A DNA stretch of 64,000 bases from Tuctoria greenei (GCA_036927565.1 JAYESD010000007.1:127632230-127696229); one strand, 5' to 3'; positions 33,969 through 45,617 are shown, counted from the first letter of the stretch. The notes: a model not told the origin generated them from the letters alone. Numbers and translations: made by a program.

Positions 33969-35306
33969 GTCAATTAGTCAAAACACGTGAAAATCACAAA
34001 TATTAGAGCATTGTGGCTCTGTTACCAATTGTAGGATCGAAGAGAACATGAAAAGCTACCAAAGGGGATGAATGGTAGATTTAAAAACTTTTGAGCAGAA
34101 GCTATAAAAATCCCTCGGCGGAAAACAAATCTGATAAGGAAATTGTGTGTGTGGCTGATCTAGGTGAGTTCAACCGTGAAGAAACTAGTATATATTATAG
34201 ATAATCAAGTCACTAAGACACCATAACAGGAATCACGAGAAACCGTTGAGTAAAACTCAAGTTATAACCCTAAGCAAAAGTCGATTTGTTCTAACAGAAA
34301 GCAAATAGATCTGCCATACTACAAAGAAACTCGTGTAACTCAAAAATCACTAAACCAATGACCTTGACATTTTCACAGATGATAGAGTATTGAGTTGTGA
34401 AGACAACACAAAAATAATCACGTCAATTGGATTTGTAAAACTCAAGTTACAATCAAAACAATGAAGAAAGGTCGGGCAGCGCAGAAATTCAACGAGAAAG
34501 ACTTGACGAAAACAAGTTGAATGAACAAGGCACAAAAGCTTCTCTAAAACGATGATCTTTATTCAATAGAACATAAGAGGAACAGCCCAAAGTCATGCAC
34601 CATGAGCTCTAGCCTTCCTTGCTTATATAGCCAACCCTTAGGCCAACTCAATCCTAACTAGGACTCTAATCCTACTCAGTTTCAATCGAAACTTTCTATA
34701 ACTGCTCAAGACTCTTCTATATGCAGATAGAAGCAATCTTAAGACTTCCAAACACCTTAGGAACGTATCTCACATTCCTAAAACAACTCTACTTCATGTC
34801 CAACATGTAATCTAATCAAAACCAACTCAAATCTATCCATATTTGAGCCATAACCGACTCAGTCGCGGCTTGAGTCCATAATCCACCCGGTTGGACCTTT
34901 CCGGCAACATCTTCACAACCATATCTCTTCACCACACCTTGGAACTATGTTGCCACGTCCATGCACTCTTTGCACACATGCAAACACCTTCCAACAATGT
35001 TAATGATACCTTCATATGCATTATTCTTGACCCAAACATGTTGTGTGACCTCCCGATCAACTCAACCACAATTCCTCCCGAACTTTTTTGTTGAACCTCA
35101 TCTTCTCCCTAAGACTAGTTCAATGGATCCTGTCACCAGCCATGTCTTGGTCTCAAGCAACACCTGCACATGAACAAACAACCAAATCTTTTGAGCACAA
35201 GTGTAACATCCCAAAAATTTTCAAACTTGGCTAATTTTTATTTCCAAATCTCTTCTTCAACCTATCCGAATCTCGAGGGCGAGATTCATTTTAAGGGGGG
35301 TAGAAT

Positions 35307-38300
35307 TGTAACACCCTGATTTTTGAGTTTCGGCAAATTAATAAATTTGAATGGGAATTTAGAGTTAATAATGGGAGTGAATTGTTTCTATAAATAAAAA
35401 TATAAAATATATGCATCTCATATTGCATTTTGCATTTTGCATTCATCCTCATGTATTAAAAATTTATTACCAAAATAAGTAAGCTAAAAGAAATTTATTT
35501 ACTAGAGTAAGTACATTAAAAGAAATTAAATTAGCATAACGAATATGGAAGAAAAGAAATAAAAGAAAACGGAGAAGATAATAGATGAAGAAACAATAGT
35601 TAACAAGAATAATAAAATAAACTAAATCGTCTATGCACATGCATTCACATTTAGGCATATACTAAGTTACTAGATACATTAAAATCAAATTAGAAATTTT
35701 ATACAATAGAAAAGTAAATAGGAAAGAAAATTTATTATAAAATAAAAATGAATAATAATTAATGATAGAGATATATATAACAATAATGAAACATATATAT
35801 ATATATATATCAAATAATATGGAAATAACCGATATTAAAATAAGTATAAAAAATATAAATAATAAACAGATAGAAAAAATATATAATGCAAGAAAAAACA
35901 AAAAAAGAAAATATAAGTAAATATAAATAATAATAAAAAGAAAAAAAGGCAACCGCCGGCCAGCCTGAGCGGCCCGCCCACCTAGCGTGCGCCATCCACG
36001 CGCCCCACCAGTGTGACCCCACCCGCGACGGCCCGCCAGCGCGCCCACCCGCGTGAGCCCGCGCGCCACGCGCCGCGCGACCCCGCCAGCCCCGCGTCCT
36101 GGCCCCGCGCCTCCCGCACGCGCCTCCCGCGCCCCGCACCGCGCCTGCCCCCGAGCGACCCCACCCGCGCGACCCCACGCGCCAGCCCGCGCCTCCCGCC
36201 CCTTCGCTCGCGCGCTCGCCTCTGCCGAGTCGAACGCACTGACGGCCTAACGCAGTAGCTGATCGGGACTCCGCTGGTCCAACGCGTTTTTGCCCCGCTT
36301 ATAAATACGATCGTAGGGGCTTCGTATGTTCCATCGACACCAGAGAAACCCTAGCCGCCGGTAGAGAGAAAAAGAGAGAAGAACAGAGGTGCCGTCGGGA
36401 AGAAAAAGAGAGGAAAAAAAGGAGGGAAGAAGAAGAAAAGGAGGAAGATATCGTTGTCCGCCGGAGACCATCGCGCCGTCGTCATTGTGCCGCCGGAGGA
36501 CCGTTGCGCTATCTACTTCGTCTACACATTGCCTTCGTCCCGCGATCATCGAAGCCGTCGCGTCTACAGTAGGATTCGTTTATCCGATGCAAATTTTAGC
36601 GACGTATTAAATCTAGTAGACGTAATTTAATCGTAGTTGCACTATCTTTTTATTTTTAGCAGCATTAATTCTCGCTAAAACCCCCGTAAACTCGCATAAA
36701 CACGTATCAACTAGTTGCATCTAATCAATAAGCAACCATAGTTAATTAATATTGAACTTTGCATGCATGCATGTCATCGCATGTTGATTAGTATGTGTGC
36801 ATCATGTTGATTTGTATATATTTTCTTGTATGTGTGATCACGAGTAGAGGGAAGTGCTCAAGAGGTCGTATACGAGGATTTTATGAATCAAGACTTCGAA
36901 GCGCTTGATCAAACCTATCCGTTGGAGCAAGACAAGTGCCTTGAAGCATATTGATTCTGTTTTGAAATAAATGTTTTGTTTGCAAAACTGCATGTTTGTG
37001 TCAATTTGATGGGAATCCTATGATAGGAGGTTTACTAGCTTTGTTTAACCACCGTTGTCACCTGGGATATATGGTAGAGAGTCGGGATGGAATTTTTACC
37101 TTTTTGCTTCGCTTAATTAATTGGGATGGAAGAACAAATACACTACTTAATTTAATTATGCATTAATGAGATTATGGTTGACATGAATTGGTTAAATATG
37201 ATATGGTAATGGGTGATCTAAGCAAGCCTGGTATGTGGATGGGTTGGATGTATTGTGGTTTTACTTGCTTTAGATCTAAGGACCGATTCGTGGAGCGACC
37301 ATCCAGGATTTACAGTGCCACCACGAGGCCAAGTATGGGTGCGCCATAGCTGATTAATTAGGGCTTTGCCAGTTCTATTTGGACAATTAAGGATGCTCGG
37401 GGAAGGGGTAGTCGGATTGGGTTTGTTGATTATTGGTGGGACTACCCTGAGATCCGAATGGCTCAAGAGGAGGCCCTTGGTTGAAGATGTGCTCAGTTGG
37501 AGGCATCGCCACTGGTGAAACCTTAGTGGGGTCTAAATAGGCTAGTAATCCCTTTGTAAAGGCAATTTTGTGATCTCTTGGCTATACACCGAAGGAAGTG
37601 TAATTGGCGAAAGGGAGGTTCTTTAGTCGCCGACGGGTGATGAAATCACAAACACGCGGATAAAGTGGTACAAACTCTGCAGAGTATTAAAACTATCATG
37701 ATAGCCGTGCTCCCGGTTATGAGCGTCTGGATGACCTACATGATTATAAGGGTTTTGGTTATGAGATGGTTTGGTATTGGTTATGGGATGTTATTATGGT
37801 TTATGGCGATGAATATGGTTAATGGTAAGGAGAAATCTAGAATATGGTTGATGGTAATGAAATATGGACTTGTATTATGATATCTACATGGTTTATGATG
37901 GGTTTACTTCACATATACATATAATATATTGCTTTTCAAATGTTTTACTGTACTTTTCAGCACTTATCCTTTATTATTGTCATCATTTGAATCAGCTACA
38001 TGTCATACTTTCCCACACTTGCTGAGTACGACATGTACTCACTCTTGCAATTCTCCCACCAACAGTTTCAGGTGATGGTTGGGAGTGTCTTGAGGATAAT
38101 GCGGAGTTCTAGGTTGTGTCCTGCCGTCGACTTGCCTGTGGTGTTGCATGGAGCTGCGCTATCCCTTATGCTTAGTTTGCTTAGTTGCTTAATTAGTTTA
38201 TTTATACTGTATTAGTTGAACTTATCATTAATAATCATTAGAGTTTGTATTCGAGGATAATATGAATTGTGTAATAAAATTTGGTTAATTAATCTTGTTC

Positions 38301-38409
38301 TATGATAATTTTATGTATACTCTTTTGTGAATGTACTCGTGTATGTGTGTTGAACGTTCTGGGCACACATATACGTTCACTTTGTTCATTTTCGGAATCG
38401 GATGTCACA
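35307..38409 (+). repeat. 3' LTR of TEK-1 (about 3.1 kb)
   Basis: It runs from TGTAACACCCTGATTTTTG to GGATGTCACA. It has an AT-rich first part with (AT)n near 35790-35809, then an abrupt GC-rich block at 35946-36250. A TATA-like TATAAATA at about 36300 precedes a pyrimidine/purine-rich leader with CCCTAGCCGCCGG. The reverse complement of the TEK-2 LTR (47615-50444) matches it in several blocks, notably around 36840-37700 and 37980-38409. It has no gene beyond the short frame listed separately. Confidence 0.75.
36844..36954 (+). other. Short frame inside the TEK-1 LTR, conserved in TEK-2
   Basis: An open stretch reads VEG..QEVVYEDFMNQDFEALD, then P-EQDKC and TGA. The TEK-2 LTR at 49187-49086 (minus) has IEG..LEGAFEDFEHQNFEAFD, then P-EQGNC and TGA, in the same frame with the stop at nearly the same place. 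About half the residues agree. I cannot tell whether it is translated; a conserved exon or a chance effect of DNA conservation are both possible. Confidence 0.4.
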
Positions 38410-38990
38410 ACAAGTCCGCGACTTGACTCACGTTAGACCGAAAACCACAACCCCTTACGTGAGCACCTCACATAAGCATGTTGCAAACTATTGCAAGATA
38501 ATACCAGCCTAACCACCAAAACACACTAAAAACTTAATAAATGAATACTAAGCAAATCTTACCATAAGCCAAAAGCAAGTTCTAAACATTGCCAGTTAAA
38601 ACAGATCAAAACAGAGCAACCGAAGTCAATATAAAAAACTCTGCGCAGTAACTGTTACTCCCGATATGTATTGAGAAAGTTCAGATAGTTTTAAACCTTT
38701 GAGGGTAACATTACTCCTAAAAACACATTCAAAAGTTTGACCGTTGTCGACTCACGTGCATCTCACATATGTGAAAGTTTGGACAATCTTAAGTGTCAAA
38801 CATGTGCAAGTCATGTGAGAAAAGTTCAGACAATTCGAAGCAAGAAAACACGTGCAACTCACGTGCGGTGAAGTTCGGATAGTGCAAAACAGATTCCTGC
38901 AAGTTCGGACAATCTGAAGTGAGCTTTTCAGCAATATTCAAAACTTTGCGTGTGAACTCTCGCTTTTATTTAACACACATAGATCTCATA

Positions 38991-41622
38991 ACTGCATCTC
39001 CATCATGTCAATCAAATGCCACCCGAGTCCCAAGAGCTCGACTTACAGTGGTTTACTGCAACGCCTCTATTCACCATACGTTCTATATCCGACGTTGCAT
39101 GCCTCTATTCACCTAACTTTCAGGCGACGCGCGACAGCTATTTGTGGGCGCGACATCTGTGTAGATAAGTTTTTTTAATATTGTTAATTGTTAATCAATT
39201 GCAGAGTTATGTCAATTATTAAATAATTAAATAAAAAATAATCGATTAACCTATAGAATTTAGAGATAATGGATAATTACAAGGATTAGTGATTAATAAC
39301 AATAATTAGCTGCTAATTACCTATTGACTGAAATTTTTTCAAATTCCAGCCATCTGAAATATAGACACACCGAAAGAAAAATAGGAACGGATCATTGTAT
39401 TAAACTTCCAGTTAATTTTATTTTCTCGCACATACAGTGTTCGTGTGCAAATCGTAGGACAACGTCGGTTAGAATGAAAGGTGGCTGCAAGCGTGCGGTA
39501 AACGGTCGTAAATTAGAGGATCCGGCCCGATCCTCACACTGCGTACAACCGCTCATGCATGCGCCAGAAAGAAAACAACATAAACCATAAACATACAAGA
39601 CCATCAAGAGAAAATAAATCTTTACCCATCATTTAAGAAAAGAAAGTAAGCATAATGCCAAAATGGGACAGAAAAGAGGGAAACAAGATTAGCTGTCTCG
39701 AATTGCCCTTTCCCTCTCACTAATCCACAGCCTCTAGAAAAGACTCATTTGTTGTCGCAGGGTACCCCGTGGCCAGTTTCTTAAGTGCTAAGCTTGGAAT
39801 CAAAACAACCAGAGGCAACGCAATAAAAAGCAAAACAAGTAGTAGAAGAAAGAACCCCCTTTGCTTGGGAATAAAATCATGAACTGATGTCAGAGTCCAG
39901 CAATTCTGAAAGAACAGACTGTAGTATGTTATTTTGCTAATCGTGATCCAGCAACATCTCCATATTATGCTTAATCATTCAAGAATATGTGTAATGATGG
40001 CTCAAGTTTTCCCCAGTAGTAGTTAATTAATTGAATTTTCCGTGATTTTATAAATTCCGTTGACCATTTGCAGAATCTTGTTGCGTAGTTGCTGGCTGTT
40101 GCATAATCATCATCATTAAGCATATATTACTCATGATTACCATGTTAAAATACATGACCATGACTAATAAATGTCTCCATCCTTTGGACTAGATCAGCCT
40201 GACGTTGTTCGTCCATGCAAGACGGATGCAGTGTGAAAGCAGCAAGGAAGAAAGTGTAGCTTTGGTTGTGGGCTTGACACAGTTGCCTGGCATCACGTGC
40301 TGCACGCAGCTCGTGTATAAACCCAGCTCGTCCTGATACTTCTCTTCTCCTTTATCCTCTTGTTGAGGGGGATGTTGTCTGGCGCGAGACCGAACAGGCG
40401 CCATGGACGGTCTCGGACCAGGCTTCATTCCCCCCAACAGCTCTTCAATCTCTTGCCGGACCGGCGTTGGGTGCAGGAAGACGTGAACTGCTGATGGATC
40501 TGAACCGCTTGTACCGTTGGCAACAGCCATCGATCTCCTATTTTGCAGTAAGTAGTTCCGTTCTTCGATCTTTCAGAGTTAAATGTCGCGTCGTGATGTT
40601 GAAAGAATCTTTTTGCTATTATATAGCGCATCCTATTCCTTACGGCACTAGCATTGTTTGTGATCATTGTTCTTGAAAATGATGGGGAATGCATGGGCAA
40701 GAACTCCAGATTTCTGTTTCTTCCAGAACTTGAGATTCTTGTAGTAACGTTAACTCATAAACTGAGAGTGCTCCTTTCCGCCTTGTAGATAATAGTTACA
40801 GTATAGTAGCCATGGGTAACAAACAAACTGTCACACACGCTGATAGTGATTGTAGCAAGTTGGTTAATGTTCAGTGCACGTGGGGCTACGTTGCATCATC
40901 ATGATTGGCGCCGATATCTTGCATCGGTTACCGTGCCGTCCTGGTTACGAATCTTTCCCATGATGGAAAAGAAAAGATGCATTGCTTCTTCAGTCGCCGT
41001 GTACACGTGCGGCTGTCCAAGCCCCAGCTGCGTGCGTGCCTCTACAGTTACATTCAGGTAGTTAGTTTCTCTTTGCCGACGCACGCAGCTCGACCACGAT
41101 TGGTATCTGCATATGCGACTGTATACGCTCAAAGTTACAGCAGTAGTTTTATATCTTTTTCTGATATACGACGAGAAAACCCAGGGGTTAATAAAGTGTC
41201 ATTATTTTTATTATCTTTGAGAATACCACATCTCTTCTTGACTAGGGGAGTTGGGAATACCACAAATTATATTGTTTCAGACACTCCAAACTGGCATGGC
41301 TCTTTTTTTGGCTCATCATCATTAACCTTGCTCTCAAAGTTGTCACAGAATCTGAGAGGCCTGACCTGGCCATTTTATTGGTTATTTGGATGCCTGTTGT
41401 AGCTTCAATGCCATTCTCTGTTCTGCTGACTGTATGAGTATGAGAACATCTCAGAGTCGAAACTCAAAAATGAGCAACCTGCATCCTGCCATCCTCTCTT
41501 TCCCGTGCCATCTTACCGTCCCCCTTACGGTTCTTTTTCTGATGCAGAACTTCCATGGTTGCTTCTTCAGTCCTCTACACGTGCAGTTGCCGATGATGGA
41601 AATACGCTTAGGGCTAATTGGT
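38991..41622. other. Repeat-free island between retrotransposons
   Basis: This 2.6 kb lies between the outer end of the COP-Y LTR (38990) and the outer end of the COP-D LTR (41623) and shows no LTR, RT or terminal-repeat signature. Base composition is mixed, with AT-rich stretches (39160-39350) and several CACGTG-like sites. One weak internal similarity joins about 40980-41018 and 41552-41590 (GCTTCTTCAGTC and ACACGTGC). It holds the two-exon gene candidate at 39720-40530. The rest could be promoter and 3' flank. Confidence 0.5.
39720..40530 (-). CDS. Candidate two-exon host gene, small protein with C-terminal hydrophobic segment
   Basis: Exon 1 (40530-40340) would start MAVANGTSGSDPSAVHVF and be rich in Pro, Arg and Gln. 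A donor AA/GTATCA ends it in phase 2. Exon 2 (39918-39720) would follow an acceptor CTACAG/T in matching phase and encode 65 residues: LFFQNCWTLTSVHDF, a strongly hydrophobic stretch of about 26 residues (mostly L, V, I, F, A), then SLALKKLATGYPATT and an acidic tail to TAG. The intron is about 420 bp and AT-rich. Total about 129 residues. I do not recognise the family. A hydrophobic segment close to the C-terminus would suit a membrane-anchored protein. Another acceptor (TTTCAG at 39906) is possible. Splicing is inferred only. Confidence 0.35.
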
Positions 41623-42116
41623 TGTTAGGCTCGGTTTGATGATGAACAGGTGCAACAAGCACAATCCTCAATTGATCAAGCTTAGGGATTTAGGATTAGT
41701 GCAATCCGTCGGTTGGAGTGGAAGTAGTGGTTGGCATCATCTTGGAGAAGATGGTTGACGACGTAGTGCCGTGACGAGCCATGGCAACCTCCTCCTTGTG
41801 GTGATAGGATGCAGCAGCCATGGCGGTGAAGGTCGTCGAGCAGTGCTGGCGTCGGGAGGATCTTTCCGTGTTTTTCTCTCTCTGTCTATAGATCGGTATA
41901 CTTAGCTGGCTAAGAGTGTATAGGCGTAATTAACTCTGTTAATCTTCTAATGCTCGTACCTTCTTCTTATATGGTGACAAAAGATGCATGAAGGGGCCTC
42001 CTAATCGAATCAGTTGGGGAGGTGTCCCCAATCACAACACCTCTTGGGAAATAGAGTTTGAATTGGATACTTTTGTAACCGACTCCTAATACTCCCGTTT
42101 GTCACTTTTTCTAACA
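41623..42116 (-). repeat. 3' LTR of COP-D (494 bp)
   Basis: In minus sense it starts TGTTAGAAAAAGTG right after the polypurine tract and ends GAGCCTAACA (plus-strand TGTTAGGCTC at 41623). The ends form a TGTTAG/CTAACA inverted repeat. A TATA-like ATATAAG lies near 41967. The outer flank TTGGT (41618-41622) is the expected target duplication; its partner was not found. Confidence 0.75.
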
Positions 42117-42299
42117 TTCTTCCTCTTAACCACGGGTCATATAAAACTGATTTTTCTTAGCACATAGTCTTATGATATTATTTTCTCATGCATGCCATAA
42201 AGAGAACGACACATCAAAGATAGTCAGTTACGTATGGCTTAACTCGGCAATGACATTATATCTTACACTTTGAAATATCCTAATTCTGAGTTCGGCCCC

Positions 42300-42760
42300 C
42301 AAAGTATCTAGGAGATCATATGTTCTTCGTTAAACTCATGCGCATTATGTGTTCACGGAACACATTGGACGGAAGTCCTTTTGTATGCGGTACAGCGAGG
42401 ATTCGCATGAATCTAATTGCTCGATTATTAATGCTTAGTATGATCCTTGATTTACTTCTTTTGCAACACATAATTGACGTTAATGTGTTTAGCAGCACAT
42501 TTAACTTGTTGCCTCAAAAGTACATAACCTTAGGTGATCCTATTGCTGTCAACCACACTTAGCCCAGGTTTTCATATGATATCTGCTCAGTGGCCTAATA
42601 ACTAATTTAGTATATATCATTCATGATGCAGTAACTTTGGATTTGGAGTTTGTTCCTCAATAAAGCTCCTACTACGAGTGTTCTTTTACTAATGAGGATT
42701 TTACTACACATCTCGCGGAAACTTAATCTTAGATATTCATGGTTTAATACTTAATTTATC
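42300..42760 (-). pseudogene. RNase H C-terminus of COP-D
   Basis: Pieces in different frames read AAKHINVNYVL (about 42490), then LAVPHTKGLPSNVFREHIMRM (about 42400-42340), matching the copia consensus AKHIDI...LADPLTKGLP..VF.EH...MG. Upstream text to 42760 is too broken by stops to align with certainty. The LINE lies immediately upstream in minus sense. Confidence 0.7.
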
Positions 42761-42773
42761 ATGAGGCCTTAGT

Positions 42774-43589
42774 ACAAGGACAAGTAGTATCTAGGAGAGA
42801 CACATTTCGATATTTAGGATTAATATTACAAAGTAATGGTGATATTGATGAAGATGTTTTCCACAGGATTAAGATCGGGTGATGAAGTGGCGGCAAGCAT
42901 CTGGAATCTTATGTGACAAGAAAGTGCCACAAAAATTGAAAGGAAAGTTCTATAGGACGGTGATCAGACCTGCGATGCTGTATGGAGCAGAATGTTGGCC
43001 AACTAAAAGACAACATGTCCAAAAAATGAGTCTTGATGAGATGCGCATGCTACGGTAGATGTGCGGTCACACAAGAAGAGACAAAATTAGGAACGAAGTG
43101 ATACGTGATAGGGTAGAGGTGGCACCAATTGAGGAGAAGCTAGTCCAATATCACCTACGGTGGTTTGGGCATATCCAACAGAGACCTTCAAAAGCACCGA
43201 TCAACAGTGGGATTATAAAGAGTAGAGAAAACTTTAGGAGGGTAGAGGTCGACCAAGGTTGACATGGCAAGAGGCGGTGAAACGAGACTTAAAGGAGTGG
43301 GAAATACCTAGAGATTTGGCTCATGATAGGACTGCATAGAAATTAGCAATTCATGTGCCAGAATCTTGGTTTATTCGTATTTTGTTACTCTCATCTTCTT
43401 TCTTATTAATCCATTTCTAAAATAAATAAAAATATAGAATCTTATTTTGTTTGTATTTTTTTACTCTCATCTTATTTTCTATTATTTTTTCCAAAAATTG
43501 TTGGGTTTCATTTCTAGCCCACCCCAACTTGTTTGGGACAAAGGCTTGGTTGCTGTTGTTGTTTTTGTTGTTGTTGTTGTTGTTGTTGT
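42774..43589 (+). mobile_element. 5'-truncated RTE-type LINE with target duplication
   Basis: It encodes the C-terminal end of a non-LTR reverse transcriptase in broken frames: VVSRRDTFRYLGLILQ, YRTVIRPAMLYGAECWPTKR, MRMLR-MCGHTRRDKIRNE, IEEKLVQYHLRWFGHIQQRP and WQEAVKRDLKEW. The 3' untranslated region includes CCCACCCCAACTTGTTTGGG, and the tail is (TTG)n at about 43552-43589, typical of plant RTE-like LINEs. A 12 bp target duplication TGAGGCCTTAGT flanks it (42762-42773 and 43590-43601). In-frame stops occur where Trp is expected. It is younger than COP-D, into which it was inserted. Confidence 0.9.
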
Positions 43590-43601
43590 TGAGGCCTTAG
43601 T

Positions 43602-45600
43602 TACTTGCAAAACTGTAAGTTAACTCTTATCTCCATTCCAATGACTTGGATTGGACTAACTTGTGCCAAATTAACCTAGTAACTTAGTCTACGTCAAGGT
43701 GACTATTTGAGCAACTTAAAAACTTCTGACAGTAGAAGTTCTTGCAACCAGTTTTGTTCGAACATTCTCTGATTGGTTCTAATACTAATTAACCTTGACT
43801 TATCTGAGCGGACTATTTATTTGCATACATATTGTACTTTTCAAGTACAACCCAAGTATGCTTTATGATCTTAATACCCCTTAATTTTAAACTGGAATGA
43901 AGAAACCTAAATAGTAAATCAACATTATTACTCGTGAGTAATATGTCATTTACAAAATACAAAACTTAGTGAAAGGCTAAATTGTCCTCCTTATTATGAT
44001 AACTCAAAACTTACTAATTGACTTATAGAACTTGAGATACTAATTGTAAGCGAAGTCTTATTTAGTCCATGAATACAAAGAACTTTCTAACTTGTACCTC
44101 TATGTTCCTTATGCTTAACGACAAACCTTTTGGTTGTGTCACACAAATGTTCTTCTATAAATAACATTTAAGAAACGTCATAAGTACATTTGTCGATGTA
44201 ATACTAAGTCATAATGTGTTACAATATTTAAACGATTCTGAATAAGTCGATAGTTGAGACATATGAGAACAACTTAGTGTAATCAATATCTCCTTAATGA
44301 AACGACTTTTCCCTCCGGAGTCATGCTTAATCATGTGGACTCATATGGTCTACTGTTTTGGCTCTTTTAGGAATCTCGACTAAGTTATAGACTTTATTGA
44401 CTTAATTCGAATGAGGCGGGATCACCCTTCATTTGAATATGGATTTCATAACTAGACTCACTTATTAACACATTATTCACTAATTGAGCGCGATTGTTGC
44501 CCTTCATCATTAGGGACAACTAATAATAAAAAATTAAAATTGCTTATGTGAGACAGAAGTCTTACTAAACATGCCAATGAAGAACTTATAAAGGGTGTTG
44601 AGGCAATGATGTTGTCTTAACAACACCCGGTATCGCGATGAACGGTTCTTGAATCATAAAAGTAGATGCATGCACCCGCTTCTCCTCAAAATCATCATCT
44701 CATATTACCTTGCCCCCCCTAATTCTATCGTGCGTTGCTTCCATTAACTTGTTAAGATGATGGAAACATGTTATCTTTCTGAATTTGCCAATGAGATGGC
44801 TACTTACTAATGTTTGGGTTAATCAACTAAGTGACAATCTCATATAAATTTTAATGAGAGTTTATGTCTTGTCCTTATTTAATATGGTGCTTTGAGGCAT
44901 GAACAGATTAAAATTTGATTTAGCAATTGAGTAGAGGTTTTAAGCCTCGATTCATGAGCTAACGATTAAGTTGAAGGACATCATTTATTTCTTATTTAAT
45001 GCGGGGTATGTTGATCGTAGTACTCCTCCCCATGATCTGATCTTAATCTTAGTGAACATATGCTGAATTTTGTTTATGCATTTTCTAAGCTCTTATTAAT
45101 CTTAGTAGAGAGGAATCAATTAAGAAACGCACCAATCAATTCTCCCCCTTGAAATATGGTCTAACATGGTGCCACTATTTTAAAATTGTTTTGTGATCGA
45201 TTTTTATGCGCTTTACTAAATGCTTAGTCTTATGATAAAAATTTCATGTAACTTCAATCATCATGCGAGAACAAAAAAAAATGTCTTGTCGAATGGCAAG
45301 ACTCACAACTTATTATTAACTATGTTTGCCAAAAGGCATACAAGTCTAAATTGTCCAAGCATGAAACTAATACAAATCTCTCTAGATGAGGGTACATTAA
45401 GCATCATAATGAAACAAAAGTACAAAGATATATCTAAGTACTAATGAGAGTTCTCAATTGGCTTCTACTTCAGCTTCACGGTCATTAGCGACTTTAACGA
45501 CCCTCCCTCTTCTTCGGATCCTCCTCATACTTAATCTTTGCACAAATTTTACACAATTGAAACTAAGTCAATCTAACAAATAAATTGAAAGTATACTAAA
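43602..45600 (-). pseudogene. Degraded pol of COP-D
   Basis: Most of this 2 kb is riddled with stops. On the minus strand near 43970 a readable stretch gives FVNDILLTSNNVDLLF, which matches the copia RT motif YVDDILLAS, with Asn for the first catalytic Asp, and about 100 bp further VVLEKYNMYANK. Integrase must lie between about 44500 and 45600, but I could not align individual motifs. No other gene is visible. Confidence 0.55.
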
Positions 45601-45617
45601 AATAAGGAATTATTAAA

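Larger units (their letters stand above)
35202..38409 (+). mobile_element. Tekay/Del-like gypsy deletion derivative TEK-1
   Basis: It is flanked by an exact 5 bp target duplication ACAAG (35197-35201 and 38410-38414) and has TGTAACATCC/GGATGTCACA ends. The first ~30 bp look like the start of a 5' LTR. From about 35233 the sequence is the very end of pol (LFPNLF, SESRGRDSF), then a polypurine tract (TTAAGGGGGGTAG) and a full ~3.1 kb 3' LTR beginning TGTAACACCC at 35307. Nearly all of the 5' LTR and the coding region were lost after insertion. Confidence 0.8.
21812..38990 (-). mobile_element. Ty1/copia element COP-Y, interrupted by ATH-Z and TEK-1
   Basis: In minus sense it runs 5' LTR (38990 to 34030, interrupted), primer site TGGTAACAGAGCC just inside 34030, gag, RT, RNase H (split by ATH-Z between 32363 and 22597) and the 3' untranslated region, ending at 21812 against LTR-W. 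Its 3' LTR is absent. Protease and integrase are missing between gag and RT, so it was a deletion derivative as well as being interrupted. It is the inverted relative of COP-X. Confidence 0.75.
34030..38990 (-). repeat. 5' LTR of COP-Y (LTR-X family) with TEK-1 inside
   Basis: On the plus strand it starts TGTAGGATCGAAGAG at 34030 and ends CACACATAGATCTCATA at 38990. It is interrupted by TEK-1 at 35202-38409, leaving about 1750 bp. The part 38640-38940 is absent from the COP-X copy and is full of short repeats: AGTTCGGACAATC-like units and CACGTGCA (G-box) sites. The ACTGC after 38990 is the expected target duplication. Confidence 0.8.

Noticed and set aside
35982..36258. Overlapping Arg/Pro/Ala-rich open frames on both strands
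   Set aside because: They arise from the GC-rich block inside the TEK-1 LTR, which has few stop codons in any frame; there are no motifs and no match in the TEK-2 LTR.
36301..36610. Possible gene start with CCCTAGCCGCC leader and Met-rich frames
   Set aside because: The TATA box and leader match an LTR promoter region; frames are short, purine-rich and lack splice context.
40905..41402. 165-codon plus-strand frame in the gene island
   Set aside because: No motif and uneven composition; it lies in the likely upstream region of the minus-strand gene candidate and has no splice or start context favouring it.
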